This document shows positions 17,800 to 26,542 of a stretch of 64,000 nt of DNA, one piece after another; positions within the stretch are counted from its first letter, which is position 1; each line of letters opens with the position of its first letter. The stretch is from DATGFK01 sp040007395. GTDB taxonomy: Bacteria > Chloroflexota > Anaerolineae > Aggregatilineales > UBA2796. Made by a program: the position numbers and the translations under genes. A model generated the notes under the pieces. The model was not told the origin of the DNA. It made no database searches and was given only the letters and a program-made list of their open reading frames with translations. Location of the stretch: contig JBDTVG010000164.1 of assembly GCA_040007395.1 (NCBI GenBank), forward strand, positions 1 to 64,000. Direction: 5' to 3'.

Positions 17800-18594
17800 T
17801 CAACAGCCATACGGGATAGCAATGTTGTATTGCACGCCAGTTTCGACCAATTGGTACGCCGCGTGTAGTTGCCCAGTCACGGGGCGATCCCCTTGCAGCG
17901 TCGCGTTTTCGACGTTGAGTGTGATGCTATATTGCCAGACCGCTTTTGCGGATGGCTCAACCCACATATCGCCTGCCACAATGGAATATTTGCCACCTGT
18001 ACCGAGCTGCATAGTTGGTGGGATGACATTGTCAGGCGTAAAGGTATATTCCCAGAGATCAACCTTGTTCTCGGTCTTGCGTTGCCCAAGCGGTGTGGCG
18101 CTCTTAACTCCGCCGATCAGTGAACCTGCTGCCAGATTAGCCACTTGTCCAGAGTCGGGCTGGTCGATTTTCGTACAGACCTTATTCGCGTTAACCACAT
18201 AATAATCGTTGCGGATGCGGACCCCTTCTACATTGCGATTTTCGGTGAGGCCAAAGGCTGCACCTGACGCTTTTAGCAGTACCCGCCTTTCACCAGCCTG
18301 TTCATTGCTGAATACTTCTGCGTCGATCTGGCCTTTGGCAGGGGTAGTTGAACCAGTGAATACCCCCTCAAATGAGAGGGACAGCGTATAGCGCCAGTTC
18401 GTTTGGTCGCCGAGATTATTGTCAATTTTGGGAAATTGTACGCTTTGATCGAAGCCGGGTGGCGGAGCATTCTGGGTCAGGTGTTGTGCCGTCTGAGCCA
18501 TCTCGAAGCTGCTCACTGTTGGCAGCGGCGGCGGCGTGGTACAGCTTGCGGCAAACAAGCAAGCGGCAAGACAGATGAGGGAACGGCGCATCAC
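17800..18594 (-). CDS. Lipoprotein, LppX-like, unknown function
   Basis: A type II signal peptide with lipobox (LICLAACLFAASC) is followed by a Pro/Thr-rich spacer (TTPPPLPTVSS), so the protein is anchored outside the membrane by lipidated Cys18. The remaining 230 residues form repeated beta strands (YTLSLSFEGVFTG, GQIDAEVFSNEQAGERRVLLKASG, YSITLNVENATLQG) in the manner of LppX/LprG-type lipid-binding lipoproteins; that assignment rests on pattern only. AGGAG lies 6 bp before a GTG at 18594 and 9 bp before the adjacent ATG at 18591; either may serve. It lies upstream of dnaN on the same strand with a 73-bp gap, so co-transcription with dnaN is possible. Confidence 0.65.
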   Translation of the reverse strand: MMRRSLICLAACLFAASCTTPPPLPTVSSFEMAQTAQHLTQNAPPPGFDQSVQFPKIDNNLGDQTNWRYTLSLSFEGVFTGSTTPAKGQIDAEVFSNEQAGERRVLLKASGAAFGLTENRNVEGVRIRNDYYVVNANKVCTKIDQPDSGQVANLAAGSLIGGVKSATPLGQRKTENKVDLWEYTFTPDNVIPPTMQLGTGGKYSIVAGDMWVEPSAKAVWQYSITLNVENATLQGDRPVTGQLHAAYQLVETGVQYNIAIPYGC

Positions 18595-18769
18595 TGGATT
18601 CTCCTGACGCTAATTACGCTGGTTGATCGTGGCGAGGAGATTATAACGCAGCACTTCTGTTGCCTGAATGAGTTTTGAATATTTGAGAAGTGGGGACCAA
18701 TCAAAAATTCCCCCTCGGAGACCATTTTATATAGCAAAGGGCGTGTCCATGACAGGCCGGGATACTTGG

Positions 18770-19609
18770 TTACGTTTTGTGATGAGAAATATCCAAGCTG
18801 AACTGTTCAAGCGCTCGATGCGCCAATGCAACGACCAAGGCTATCGGCAATAGTGACACGATCAGCGCCGCTGCCGCAGTAGGCCAGTCAAGCTCGCGTT
18901 CAAAAGTGAAGAAATCGATCATAGCAGTAGGGATGGTGTTGACATGCGGTGTCGCTATCCTAAGCGGGATAAGTAACTGATTCCAACTCAACACAAATAG
19001 GATGATAGCCGTAGCCACAACACCTGTCAGACAGGCAGGTAGCACGACACTGCGCAATGTCCGCAGCAGACTCGCGCCTTCGAGTCGCGCTGACTCCTCC
19101 ATTTCGATAGAGATGCTGTGGAAATAACCAAACAGAACATACACTGCTAGAGGCGAATACAGGGCGGTTTCTGCCAGCACGATGCCGGTTATCGTGTCAG
19201 TCAGGCGTAGCGTGTCCATAAGCTTGCTCAAGGGAATTAAGTACGAGATAACTGGCAAACAAGCGAGAACTAGAAAGCTTTGCACCACACTGGCGCGTCC
19301 GCGAAAACGCGAACGGGCCAAACTGTAGGCGGCAAAGAAACCAATTGTGGTCGCCAACAGAGTCGTGCCAGTCGCAACAAGCAGACTAGTGAATACTTTG
19401 AGCATAAAGTCAGGCTGTACAATGCCGACTTCGAGGTATTGGTCCAGCGAGAGTTCGAATTCCCACTGCGGCGGTGTGTGTATCGCGTCAGGCAAGATCT
19501 GAACTGAAGCCAGCAGGGTCCATAGCAGTGGCAGGACACACGCAAGCACGACAATAGCGAGAAACATTCCGCGCCGGGATATTCTAAAATGGCTGCCTAA
19601 CCTGCTCAT
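18770..19609 (-). CDS. Carbohydrate ABC transporter permease, MalG type
   Basis: The ATG at 19609 overlaps the stop of the upstream permease as ATGA and is preceded by GGGGAGAG, so the longer frame from 19681 is not used. The 279-residue product has six predicted transmembrane helices. It carries the EAA loop that contacts the ATPase (MEESARLEGASLLRTLRSVVLP), with the conserved glycine at its usual place. A MalG-like periplasmic entry (PDAIHTPPQWEFELSLDQYLE) follows helix 1. It pairs with the MalF-type permease upstream. Neither a substrate-binding protein nor an ATPase gene is adjacent, so this half-system must share partners encoded elsewhere or be a remnant. The sugar is not deducible. Confidence 0.88.
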   Translation of the reverse strand: MSRLGSHFRISRRGMFLAIVVLACVLPLLWTLLASVQILPDAIHTPPQWEFELSLDQYLEVGIVQPDFMLKVFTSLLVATGTTLLATTIGFFAAYSLARSRFRGRASVVQSFLVLACLPVISYLIPLSKLMDTLRLTDTITGIVLAETALYSPLAVYVLFGYFHSISIEMEESARLEGASLLRTLRSVVLPACLTGVVATAIILFVLSWNQLLIPLRIATPHVNTIPTAMIDFFTFERELDWPTAAAALIVSLLPIALVVALAHRALEQFSLDISHHKT

Positions 19610-20472
19610 GCGTCGATCTCTCCCCTCGACAAGATCATATAGCACACGCCTAGCAGCACAATTGCCAGCCCGATCAGCCATGCCGAGGTAGCGCCCGACT
19701 GGGAATCATAAGTATGGAGCACCCGTGCATAGCTATATAAACCGGGCGTAATCGTTTCCGAACCCGGCCCGCCGCTGGTCAGTTCCCACAGACCCTCCGC
19801 CGTCCCAAGCGTATCGCCAATGAGTAGCAGCGTGATAGTGAGCAGTAACAACCGAATATGAGGCACGACAATATGCCGTATTCGGCTGTAGAATGACAAT
19901 CCCTCTATGGTAGCATGATCCCACTGTCCGGCGGGGATGGCAAGTAGCCCCGGCAGCACCAGAAAGCTCACAAGAGGAACTTTGCGCCAAATATCAACAG
20001 CCATCACCGCGAAGATCGCCAAGCCCCGACTTAGCGGCGGCGGTAGGTGCGGCAACCCGACCAGCGCGGGCCAGAAGTTCACAATACCGCGCTCTGGATC
20101 GAACAGGAAATGCCACATAACGCCATTTGCAACAGGACTGACTAACCACGGCAGCAGCAGCACAAAGCGGACAAGGCTGCGTCCACGAAATGGTCTGCGC
20201 AGGGCATAGGCAATCGAGATGCCCAGAACTAACTCTAGCGCAGTCGTAATGATCGCGAAGACAATAATATTTCGGATCGCGGCCTGAAAATCGGAGTCGC
20301 GCAGAATGGTCGCGAAGTTATTCAAGCCCACAAATTGAAGGGAAGTGCGTTGGTAGGGGTCATAATTCGTAAAGCTGGCAAATAATCCCAGCAGCGCGGG
20401 CCATAGCAAAAACGGAATCAAGATAGCAGCAAGCGGAGTAAGGAAAAGTAGCTGCTGCCGACGAGTAAGCAT
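19606..20472 (-). CDS. Sugar ABC transporter permease, MalF/UgpA type
   Basis: A 288-residue protein of six transmembrane helices, opening with LFLTPLAAILIPFLLWPALLGLFASFTNYD and FVGLNNFATIL, the standard MalF/UgpA/LacF pattern. The EAA loop is modified: the expected EAAxxDGA motif reads DHATIEGLSFYSRIRHIVVP, keeping the central glycine. It is translationally coupled to the MalG-type partner by an ATGA overlap. CAGGGA lies upstream of the ATG at 20472. With no binding protein upstream, the operon starts here, which is unusual for this transporter class. Confidence 0.88.
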   Translation of the reverse strand: MLTRRQQLLFLTPLAAILIPFLLWPALLGLFASFTNYDPYQRTSLQFVGLNNFATILRDSDFQAAIRNIIVFAIITTALELVLGISIAYALRRPFRGRSLVRFVLLLPWLVSPVANGVMWHFLFDPERGIVNFWPALVGLPHLPPPLSRGLAIFAVMAVDIWRKVPLVSFLVLPGLLAIPAGQWDHATIEGLSFYSRIRHIVVPHIRLLLLTITLLLIGDTLGTAEGLWELTSGGPGSETITPGLYSYARVLHTYDSQSGATSAWLIGLAIVLLGVCYMILSRGEIDA

Positions 20473-20507
20473 TAACGTTCCCTGATGTTTCTAACAAATG
20501 ATTTCAA

Positions 20508-20561
20508 CAGGGCTTTCACTGGCCAGAAATATCTTTGCGTTTACCTCAAGCGAAAGCCCTG
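20508..20561. repeat. Short inverted-repeat remnant resembling the ends of the nearby transposon
   Basis: CAGGGCTTTC at 20508 and its inverse GAAAGCCCTG ending at 20561 enclose about 34 bp. The ends resemble the terminal repeats of the deleted element at 22721-23214 (CAGGACTTTTGCTT / AAGCGAAAGTCCTG). It may be an extreme deletion derivative. The match is short and chance is possible. Confidence 0.35.
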
Positions 20562-20689
20562 AAGATATGAAAAGTGTGGAATCGCTCAAAAGTTACCACA
20601 CATTGACTACACTCGCGACTCATTGCAATTTATTCTCACCGTCGAGTTTAGATGCTGCACATCATCGCCCAAGTAGCGGGATCTCGACC

Positions 20690-21865
20690 CTAGTAATCCT
20701 TAATTGTGATGCCGTTAGTCGTCTTTGTGGTCATTTCGTTGATGAGGTTTCCCCACGGCATATAGGGCATTGCGCGGAACATCTGGTTTCGGAGCCAGAT
20801 CTCTGCACGAGTGTGTGGTACAAGAAAACGATCTGAGCCTTCTGCCTGTTTCTGGTTTTGCTTAACGTAATCGCGCATTTGTGCTTCGTAGCGGACAAAT
20901 GCGGTCTGGAAGTCTCCATCAGCCGCTTTGAGTTCCCCCGCTAGGATATAAGCGCCTACTAAAGCCGTTCCGGTGCCGTTACCGCCCTGAGAAGCAGCAT
21001 AACCTGCATCGCCCACCAGTGCTACGCGCCCCTTTGACCAACTGTCCATGGTGATCTGGCTACTTGAGTCGAAGTAGAAGTCGGGGGCATCCCACATAGA
21101 CTCGATCAACTTTGGGATTATCCAGCCTTCTCCAGCGAAAGCATCAGCAAGGATCTTTTTCTGCTGCATCGTGTCATAACGGTTATAGTCCAGCGACTTA
21201 GAGGCAAAAAAGAACATGGCTTTTGCCTCGGTATTTTGTCGAGCACTGTATACACTCACCATCTTTCCGGGGGAACTAAAGATCCGTCCCATATGATCAA
21301 GATTCAGTAGATTGGGAGTGGTGAAGATCGAAATGTAGTAGCCGAGATAACGAATGAACTGCGATTCCTGTCCAAAGGTCAAGGTTCGCACGTTGGAGTG
21401 CAACCCATCGGCACCTACCACTAGATCAAAAGTACGTGGTTGACCCTTTTCAAAGGTAACTTGTATCCCATCGGCAGTTTCAGTCATCGAGGCAATTGAA
21501 TCGCCAAAAATATACTCAGTGTCGCGACAAGTAGCCTCGTAGAGAATACGGCTCAGGTCACCACGCAATATCTCTACATCGCCGCTGAAGAAATAGGCAG
21601 GCATCGTCGCTACGGGTTTATCAGCAGCATTGACATAGGTCACTACACCCATGTCTGTCGCCGCCTGTCGAATGTTATCCAGAATGCCCATGCGTTCCAA
21701 TACGCTAAGGTGTGCCGCGCCTCGGAAATCGATGGCATAGCCGCCGTCACGCAACGCAGGCGCACGCTCTATCACGGTGGAATTAAAGCCATAACGGCTG
21801 AGCCAATAGGCCAGTGAAGGCCCAGCAACACTTGCGCCTGAGATAAGGATGTTTCGGTTCTTCAA
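20690..21865 (-). CDS. FAD-dependent aromatic/polyketide-type monooxygenase (PHBH/TetX family)
   Basis: A class A flavoprotein monooxygenase of 391 residues. The N-terminal GxGxxG region appears as ISGASVAGPSLAYWL and is followed by a conserved glutamate at the strand end (VIERA). The mid-protein motif VVGADGLHSNVR is the DG motif, and the second FAD signature is VALVGDAGYAASQGGNGTGTAL. The start is placed at the TTG at 21865 because AAGGAG lies 8 bp upstream; the longer frame starts at another TTG without spacing to a ribosome site. A TetR gene lies upstream on the same strand, 65 bp away, a common arrangement in which the regulator senses the compound the monooxygenase modifies. Substrate unknown. 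Confidence 0.85.
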   Translation of the reverse strand: MKNRNILISGASVAGPSLAYWLSRYGFNSTVIERAPALRDGGYAIDFRGAAHLSVLERMGILDNIRQAATDMGVVTYVNAADKPVATMPAYFFSGDVEILRGDLSRILYEATCRDTEYIFGDSIASMTETADGIQVTFEKGQPRTFDLVVGADGLHSNVRTLTFGQESQFIRYLGYYISIFTTPNLLNLDHMGRIFSSPGKMVSVYSARQNTEAKAMFFFASKSLDYNRYDTMQQKKILADAFAGEGWIIPKLIESMWDAPDFYFDSSSQITMDSWSKGRVALVGDAGYAASQGGNGTGTALVGAYILAGELKAADGDFQTAFVRYEAQMRDYVKQNQKQAEGSDRFLVPHTRAEIWLRNQMFRAMPYMPWGNLINEMTTKTTNGITIKDY

Positions 21866-21930
21866 TTGAGATGCTCCTTGCAATGCTCTAGCATTCGGGT
21901 TATTGCCAATGACCTATGTTCTATAGATCT

Positions 21931-22575
21931 TTATAGCTCCTCTTTCTGAACGGCTTTTAGCGCAAAATCGACCAGCGTCTTTGTGAACTTTTCAAGATTG
22001 AAGCTGGGACGTATTGGTAGCTGGGCCAAAAATTGATCCCTTGCGCCATCAAGAATGAGTGCCATGTTATAGGTGTCAAAAACACCAAATTCACCATTTT
22101 TTTGACCAGTCTCCAAGATAGTAGCGATACTGTTGATGTCTGGCTCATCTATATCCTTCATGTACTTCAAATGGCCTTCACTATCACGCGCACTGAATAA
22201 CCCCTCGATCAACGCCTTGAAAAGTCTGGGCTGGTTGCCCATGTAGGCCATATCGGCTTCAAGGGCAATTCGCAGTTTGTCGGTGGCGGTCTTACCATCC
22301 GCTATCTTCTCCTGTAGATGCTTTAACCGCCCACCCATTATGGTCATATATACTTCGTCCATTAGCTCTTCTTTATCTTTGAAATGGTATGAAATAAGAC
22401 CAGCGCTAATACCAGCCCGTTTGGCAATACGGACAAAGGAAGCATTCATATAACCTTGCTCTGCCAGTACGTCAATCGTGGCTTCGATAATTTGGGCGCG
22501 TCTGGCTAGCTCAATGAACGTTCGTTTTTCATCTTTATTTTGGTTGACCGACTTATTTTCTGGTTGATTAACCAA
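21931..22575 (-). CDS. TetR family transcriptional regulator
   Basis: The N-terminal HTH is clear (IIEATIDVLAEQGYMNASFVRIAKRAGISAGLISYHFKDKEELMDEVY), about residues 28-75; the rest is the helical ligand-binding and dimerisation domain. The ISAGLISYHF recognition-helix region resembles the BetI/AcrR branch. The start is a TTG at 22575 and lacks a good ribosome site; translation could begin a little further in, since the first 20 residues are polar and not conserved in the family. It probably controls the monooxygenase just downstream. A small palindrome (CTCTTGGCAAGAG) lies about 20 bp upstream of the gene. Confidence 0.85.
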   Translation of the reverse strand: MVNQPENKSVNQNKDEKRTFIELARRAQIIEATIDVLAEQGYMNASFVRIAKRAGISAGLISYHFKDKEELMDEVYMTIMGGRLKHLQEKIADGKTATDKLRIALEADMAYMGNQPRLFKALIEGLFSARDSEGHLKYMKDIDEPDINSIATILETGQKNGEFGVFDTYNMALILDGARDQFLAQLPIRPSFNLEKFTKTLVDFALKAVQKEEL

Positions 22576-22592
22576 ATTTTACCATACTTTCC

Positions 22593-22605
22593 ACTCTTGG
22601 CAAGA
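22593..22605. promoter_or_regulatory. Candidate TetR operator palindrome
   Basis: CTCTTGGCAAGAG has perfect 5-bp arms around GGC. It sits just upstream of the tetR-monooxygenase pair where an autoregulatory site would be expected. It is short, so assignment is tentative. Confidence 0.3.
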
Positions 22606-22720
22606 GATTCATAAAAGATTAGCGTTAATACAATGGGTTTTAACACGTAAAAAGCAATCGAACGACCCCACACAGCCGACTATGGGATAGTTCGTTATGA
22701 CACACGATAAATTTATGTAT

Positions 22721-23214
22721 CAGGACTTTTGCTTTAGGGCGCTAAAAAGGCAGGGATCTGTGGGTGAGGTAGCTCGGTTCGCAGATAGTCAGGCCATAAA
22801 TCGTGTTGAGCGGCATATAAGGTTTTGCCCAATTGCTGGGCGTTGACTTTCAGGGACAACCAGACGTGATAACAGCAAGCCAGATGATTGCGTTGAGAAT
22901 GCGCCTTGCGGCACTCACAGTTTTGGGTACTAGTCAGTTGTTTGAGATCGCGGTGAAGTTGCTCGATGTTCCAACGCACGACCGTCTCACTGTCGCCCAC
23001 TAATGGGCTGACTAACTCCTACAAACTGTGTGCCGTCAATCGGTCACGTTGTAAATAGCCACTCACCGCCTCGTGACTGACTCCATTCATATGTTCCGCC
23101 AAGTTCGGGCAGGTATAGTTCACTGGCGTGCTGATTAGGCATTCTATGTATTGGCGTTTATTCATCCTGCCTCTACACTACCTCATCTCATCTATTACCC
23201 AAGCGAAAGTCCTG
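22721..23214 (-). mobile_element. Internally deleted insertion sequence with terminal inverted repeats
   Basis: Terminal repeats CAGGACTTTTGCTT (22721-22734) and AAGCGAAAGTCCTG (23201-23214) match at 13 of 14 positions. Between them lies only the start and end of a DDE transposase. TAT is found on both outer flanks and could be a short target duplication. At 494 bp the element is non-autonomous, but both ends look intact, so it could be moved by a full-length relative elsewhere in the genome. Confidence 0.75.
22734..23165 (-). pseudogene. Truncated IS701/IS4-like transposase
   Basis: Read from the ATG at 23165, the frame gives an N-terminal DNA-binding part (MNKRQYIECLISTPVNYTCP, then NLAEHMNGVSHEAVSGYLQRD). 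An in-frame TAG follows where tryptophan is usual (HSL-stop-ELVSPLVGDSE). The same frame then passes directly into the C-terminal DDE-domain end (VVRWNIEQLHRDLKQLT, CECRKAHSQRNHLACCYHVWLSLK). The roughly 200 middle codons, including the first catalytic aspartates, are missing while the reading frame is kept. The family assignment is by recognition of these conserved blocks. Confidence 0.75.
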
Positions 23215-23472
23215 TATCTAAATGATACTGGGCTTTATTTTTGGCTCGCTGTCTCGTGTCGGATAATGCTCTGTACCCGCGCATTGTTGATGTGAGCCAG
23301 AAGCAATCGGAGCAGCGTGCGCCCTTTTAACTTGACCAGAGTATCGGGCGCACGTGGGCATCTTGCTATCTCACCGCCTACACACTAGTTCTGCTGGTGA
23401 TGATGGCAGTGTTCCCAGACAACTGAAAACTTGCCGAGCGAAATTGGGACGACAGTGCCTGCCGGATTGTGT
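23215..23472. other. Non-coding stretch with possible gene remnant
   Basis: No intact gene. On the minus strand from about 23345 to 23235 a frame reads LLRLLLAHINNARVQSIIRH and ends in a stop, which looks protein-like. I cannot name the family and it has no start. It may be the tail of a decayed gene cut by the transposon insertion. Confidence 0.25.
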
Positions 23473-24954
23473 CTATTGGCTCACAAATGGCGCTAAATGG
23501 CGCACAAAATGTTTGGTCAGGTCAGCCGCGTAGGCATCAGGATTTGAGCGTAAGTCTTGCATCAATCGTGCATAGAAGTCGGGGTTTTTGAGTACCGACC
23601 CGAATGTTACATGTACTATCTGGCGTACATCGAACTGATCAAGTAGATCCACCAACTGCGCATCGGTAACGATTTCAGCTTTGGGCGCTTTATCTAGCGA
23701 AGCCGAGACATGATAGCTAGCCTTATCTGTTTCGTAGTGCTCGCGGGCGAATACGTATATTTCGCGGAACAGGGCCGGATCGACATGAGCAATTGTGCGC
23801 AATGCTTCCAACCAACTCGTGCCTGCCGTTTTGAGGTGGACTAGGCCATGTGTTTGTCGCATTGCTGGCGCATAGATGCTGAACTTGTCCGAGCCAGAAT
23901 GTAAGCTGATCTTGTAGGGGCCATAGACACGGGCAATTGCCGCGTGAATAGCAATATCCTTTTCAAGAGCATCCACATCACCGATATAATCCACACCCTT
24001 TTCAAAACGCCCTATAAAGCGCGGCGCAAGACTTATCCACTGTACGCCCAACCGCTTAAACTCGCTGACCATAAATAGATGTTCGGCGTGGGTGGTTGGC
24101 GTTTCGGTCTCATCTACTGAGATTTCTACCTCATACGACTTGGAAACATTGGTGAGATGTCGGTACATTTTGACGATGTGTGCCACAGCCCTTCCATATT
24201 TCACGGCAGCCTTGTAGACCGCATGGATATCAAAGTCGATTTTATGACCTTCAACATCGAACAACTTGTCAGCATAACGTTCAACCAGCGAGTCGCCATC
24301 ATCTTCGAGTTGATCCCATGGTAGGCGAACAAATTCTGCCTTGAGCCTATCAAGGGTTGCAGTGTCAGCGTTATTATCGACATGTTCGCCGGGGTCAAAG
24401 GTGTAAAACGTGTAACCACATGCGGCACAAGTGTCGATGTCGGCGGGAGTCTTGAGATGGTCTGCGTCGGCTCCGAAGCCAGATTGCCAGCTCTCAGCAA
24501 AAACACCCCATGTCGCGTCATCCATCACTTGCTGCGCAGATCGGCCCGTGCGAGTCATTTCGCGGATTGACTGCTGTGTAAAGATCGGAGCAATCTGCCC
24601 ACCGACAGCCCGCAACGCGCGAATATGACCGGGCGTAGCGATGCCAAGTCGATCCCCGAATCCAGCAGAAGTCTGTAAGCCGAGTGGACGGGGGTTCAAC
24701 CACGTCAGCCGTTGACGTAGTGCTGCAATATTGTGTGCGTTAGTTGGTCCGACTAGGAGTGACTGATCGCCCACTAAACTTGTGATTCCCTCGAATTGTT
24801 GCAGTAACGTGCTATTGGCAGAAAGAACCAGCAGCTGCGTCTCCGTGCCAGCGTATGCAAGCCCATATTCTGCCTCGGCATCGCTGGTTACCGACTGCGG
24901 CAAGATAATCAAATCACTGGGTGTTGAAAGGATCATCTTTTGTACTGTACCCAT
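23473..24954 (-). CDS. uxaE: Tagaturonate epimerase
   Basis: A 493-residue protein matching the UxaE family, which interconverts D-tagaturonate and D-fructuronate in hexuronate breakdown. Recognisable blocks are the N-terminal FGDRLGIATPGHIRA, CGYTFYTFDPGEHVDNNAD, EISVDETETPTTHAEHLF, WISLAPRFIGRFEKGVDYIGD and KISLHSGSDKFSIY. The His and acidic residues in these blocks fit the metal-dependent enzyme. AGGAG lies 6 bp before the ATG at 24954. Partner genes such as uxaB, uxuA or kdgK are not adjacent. The presence of a sugar permease pair and a sugar isomerase elsewhere in the window suggests a scattered sugar-acid catabolic capacity. Confidence 0.85.
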   Translation of the reverse strand: MGTVQKMILSTPSDLIILPQSVTSDAEAEYGLAYAGTETQLLVLSANSTLLQQFEGITSLVGDQSLLVGPTNAHNIAALRQRLTWLNPRPLGLQTSAGFGDRLGIATPGHIRALRAVGGQIAPIFTQQSIREMTRTGRSAQQVMDDATWGVFAESWQSGFGADADHLKTPADIDTCAACGYTFYTFDPGEHVDNNADTATLDRLKAEFVRLPWDQLEDDGDSLVERYADKLFDVEGHKIDFDIHAVYKAAVKYGRAVAHIVKMYRHLTNVSKSYEVEISVDETETPTTHAEHLFMVSEFKRLGVQWISLAPRFIGRFEKGVDYIGDVDALEKDIAIHAAIARVYGPYKISLHSGSDKFSIYAPAMRQTHGLVHLKTAGTSWLEALRTIAHVDPALFREIYVFAREHYETDKASYHVSASLDKAPKAEIVTDAQLVDLLDQFDVRQIVHVTFGSVLKNPDFYARLMQDLRSNPDAYAADLTKHFVRHLAPFVSQ

Positions 24955-25549
24955 AATTCTCCTATATGTGAAGATTTTCCGTGAGAAAATAGATTTTGAA
25001 TTTTACGCCCATTAAATCTAACATGTTACATGTTATTTAGCCAAACTGCAAAGCTTCAGGGTGTGTCGAAGAGAAGGGTGTGCGATTGAAAAATCCCGTG
25101 GGTGCGCCAATAATATCCAGCATCCCGTTGGCGTACTGGCGACTGTGCTGAAACCTTCGCCATCCTGCCTCATATAAGTCTTATCCTACTCAAGCATCAT
25201 CCAGCCAAACTCAGCCTTAAGCGCAACCGCTTTAGGGCTGCTCTTGTCCGTGATTTCTTGTTTGAGCTTCTTGCTCACCTTTGATGCGTTTGCCCGGAGG
25301 CATGAGGTGACTGTCTGCGCTAGCCTATCCTTCTACGATTCCGATCACTTCGCGTATCATCCCTTATGGCCTGTTGAGCACGCAATCGATTTGTGCAGTA
25401 AAGCGCTAGAACAGCGGTTGAAATACTACTTACCATTATATGTGTGAAAATTACTGATTAAAGGCATGAGTATATGCTGAATGCGGTATACTGTTTTTTT
25501 TTGATTTGTGCATTTGATCTGTTTAGTATAACTCAGGAACATACCGTTT
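24955..25549. other. 595-bp stretch without a convincing gene
   Basis: Apart from the palindrome at 25020-25034 next to uxaE, I see no coding region. The short open frames here lack start sites, ribosome sites or recognisable motifs. The interval lies between the divergent uxaE and mevalonate-decarboxylase genes and probably contains both promoters plus decayed sequence. Confidence 0.6.
25020..25034. promoter_or_regulatory. Palindromic operator candidate upstream of uxaE
   Basis: AACATG-TTA-CATGTT is a perfect 15-bp inverted repeat 66 bp upstream of the uxaE start. The size and half-site spacing suit a GntR- or LacI-type sugar-responsive repressor. No such regulator gene is adjacent. Confidence 0.45.
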
Positions 25550-26542
25550 ATGCCGACGATGACTGCCACGGCGCAAGCCTTTAGCAACCTAGCGTTTATA
25601 AAATATTGGGGAAATATCGACGAAACACTCCGGCTCGCCGCTAGTGGTTCGATCTCGATGAATCTCGGTGGGTTGTTTACCCGCACAACTGTAACATTTC
25701 AGCCCGACTTGACCGCCGATAGTGTCACCGTCGATGGGCAGGTAATGTCGGGCAGCGGATTGGAGCGTGTCTCCCACCATCTCGACTATGTGCGTAAGTT
25801 GGCGGGTGTGCAATCTCGTGCCATTGTCGAGTCAGCGAATAACTTCCCGACAGGTGCAGGGATCGCTTCGTCCGCGTCGGCGTTCGCGGCGTTGTCCCTA
25901 GCCGCCACAGCAGCGTTAGGACTCCACCTTTCAGAACTAGAGTTAAGTAGTTTGGCTCGACTTGGTTCCGGATCGGCTTCGCGTTCTGTCCCCGGCGGCT
26001 TTGTCGAGTGGATCGCTGGATCGACGCATGAAACCAGTTTCGCGCAAACATTTGCGCCTGCCGATTACTGGGCATTGACCGATTTGGTGGCGATAGTTAG
26101 TCGCGCTCACAAGCGTACTGGCTCGACAGAAGGTCATGCTTTGGCGGGAACCAGTGTGTTACAAACGGCTCGGTTACAATCAGCACCAGAACGCTTGGCG
26201 CGGTGCAAGGACGCACTGCTACGCCGCGATTTTGCAGCGCTGGCAGAGGTCGTCGAACTGGACTCGAATATTATGCACGCTGTGATGATGACTAGCATAC
26301 CACCACTGTTCTACTGGCAACCAGAAACACTCGCTGTGATGGAAGCAGTACGCGAATGGCGTAGTGAAGGAATCGAAGTGTTCTATACGATTGACGCAGG
26401 CCCCAATGTTCATTGCCTGTGCGCCCCCGGTCACGAGCAAGCTGTCCACGAACGACTTACTGCGCAGGCAGGCGTGATCGACATCCTTAAGGCGACTCCC
26501 GGTGGCCCTGCGCGTGTTGAACCATCAGTCATGCAAAATTGA
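25550..26542 (+). CDS. mvaD: Mevalonate pathway decarboxylase (diphosphomevalonate or phosphomevalonate decarboxylase)
   Basis: A GHMP-superfamily protein of 330 residues that makes isoprenoid C5 units by ATP-dependent decarboxylation. The N terminus FSNLAFIKYWGNIDETLRLAASGSISM is the substrate-binding signature, with the AFIKYWG motif intact. The phosphate-binding loop appears as FPTGAGIASSASAFAAL, and FYTIDAGPNVHCL carries the conserved aspartate region. Chloroflexota are known to include both diphosphomevalonate decarboxylases and, in Roseiflexus, a phosphomevalonate decarboxylase that works with isopentenyl phosphate kinase. I cannot tell from the sequence alone which substrate is used. 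No other mevalonate gene is adjacent. Isoprenoids made here would feed the reductase/UbiA cassette at 45.6-48.4 kb. Confidence 0.88.
   Translation: MPTMTATAQAFSNLAFIKYWGNIDETLRLAASGSISMNLGGLFTRTTVTFQPDLTADSVTVDGQVMSGSGLERVSHHLDYVRKLAGVQSRAIVESANNFPTGAGIASSASAFAALSLAATAALGLHLSELELSSLARLGSGSASRSVPGGFVEWIAGSTHETSFAQTFAPADYWALTDLVAIVSRAHKRTGSTEGHALAGTSVLQTARLQSAPERLARCKDALLRRDFAALAEVVELDSNIMHAVMMTSIPPLFYWQPETLAVMEAVREWRSEGIEVFYTIDAGPNVHCLCAPGHEQAVHERLTAQAGVIDILKATPGGPARVEPSVMQN

Noticed and set aside
16500..17800. Replication origin next to dnaN
   Set aside because: No dnaA, recF or cluster of DnaA boxes (TTATCCACA-type) was seen around dnaN.
25244..25447. Open frame of 67 codons between uxaE and the decarboxylase gene
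   Set aside because: No ribosome site or recognisable motif; surrounded by what looks like decayed sequence.
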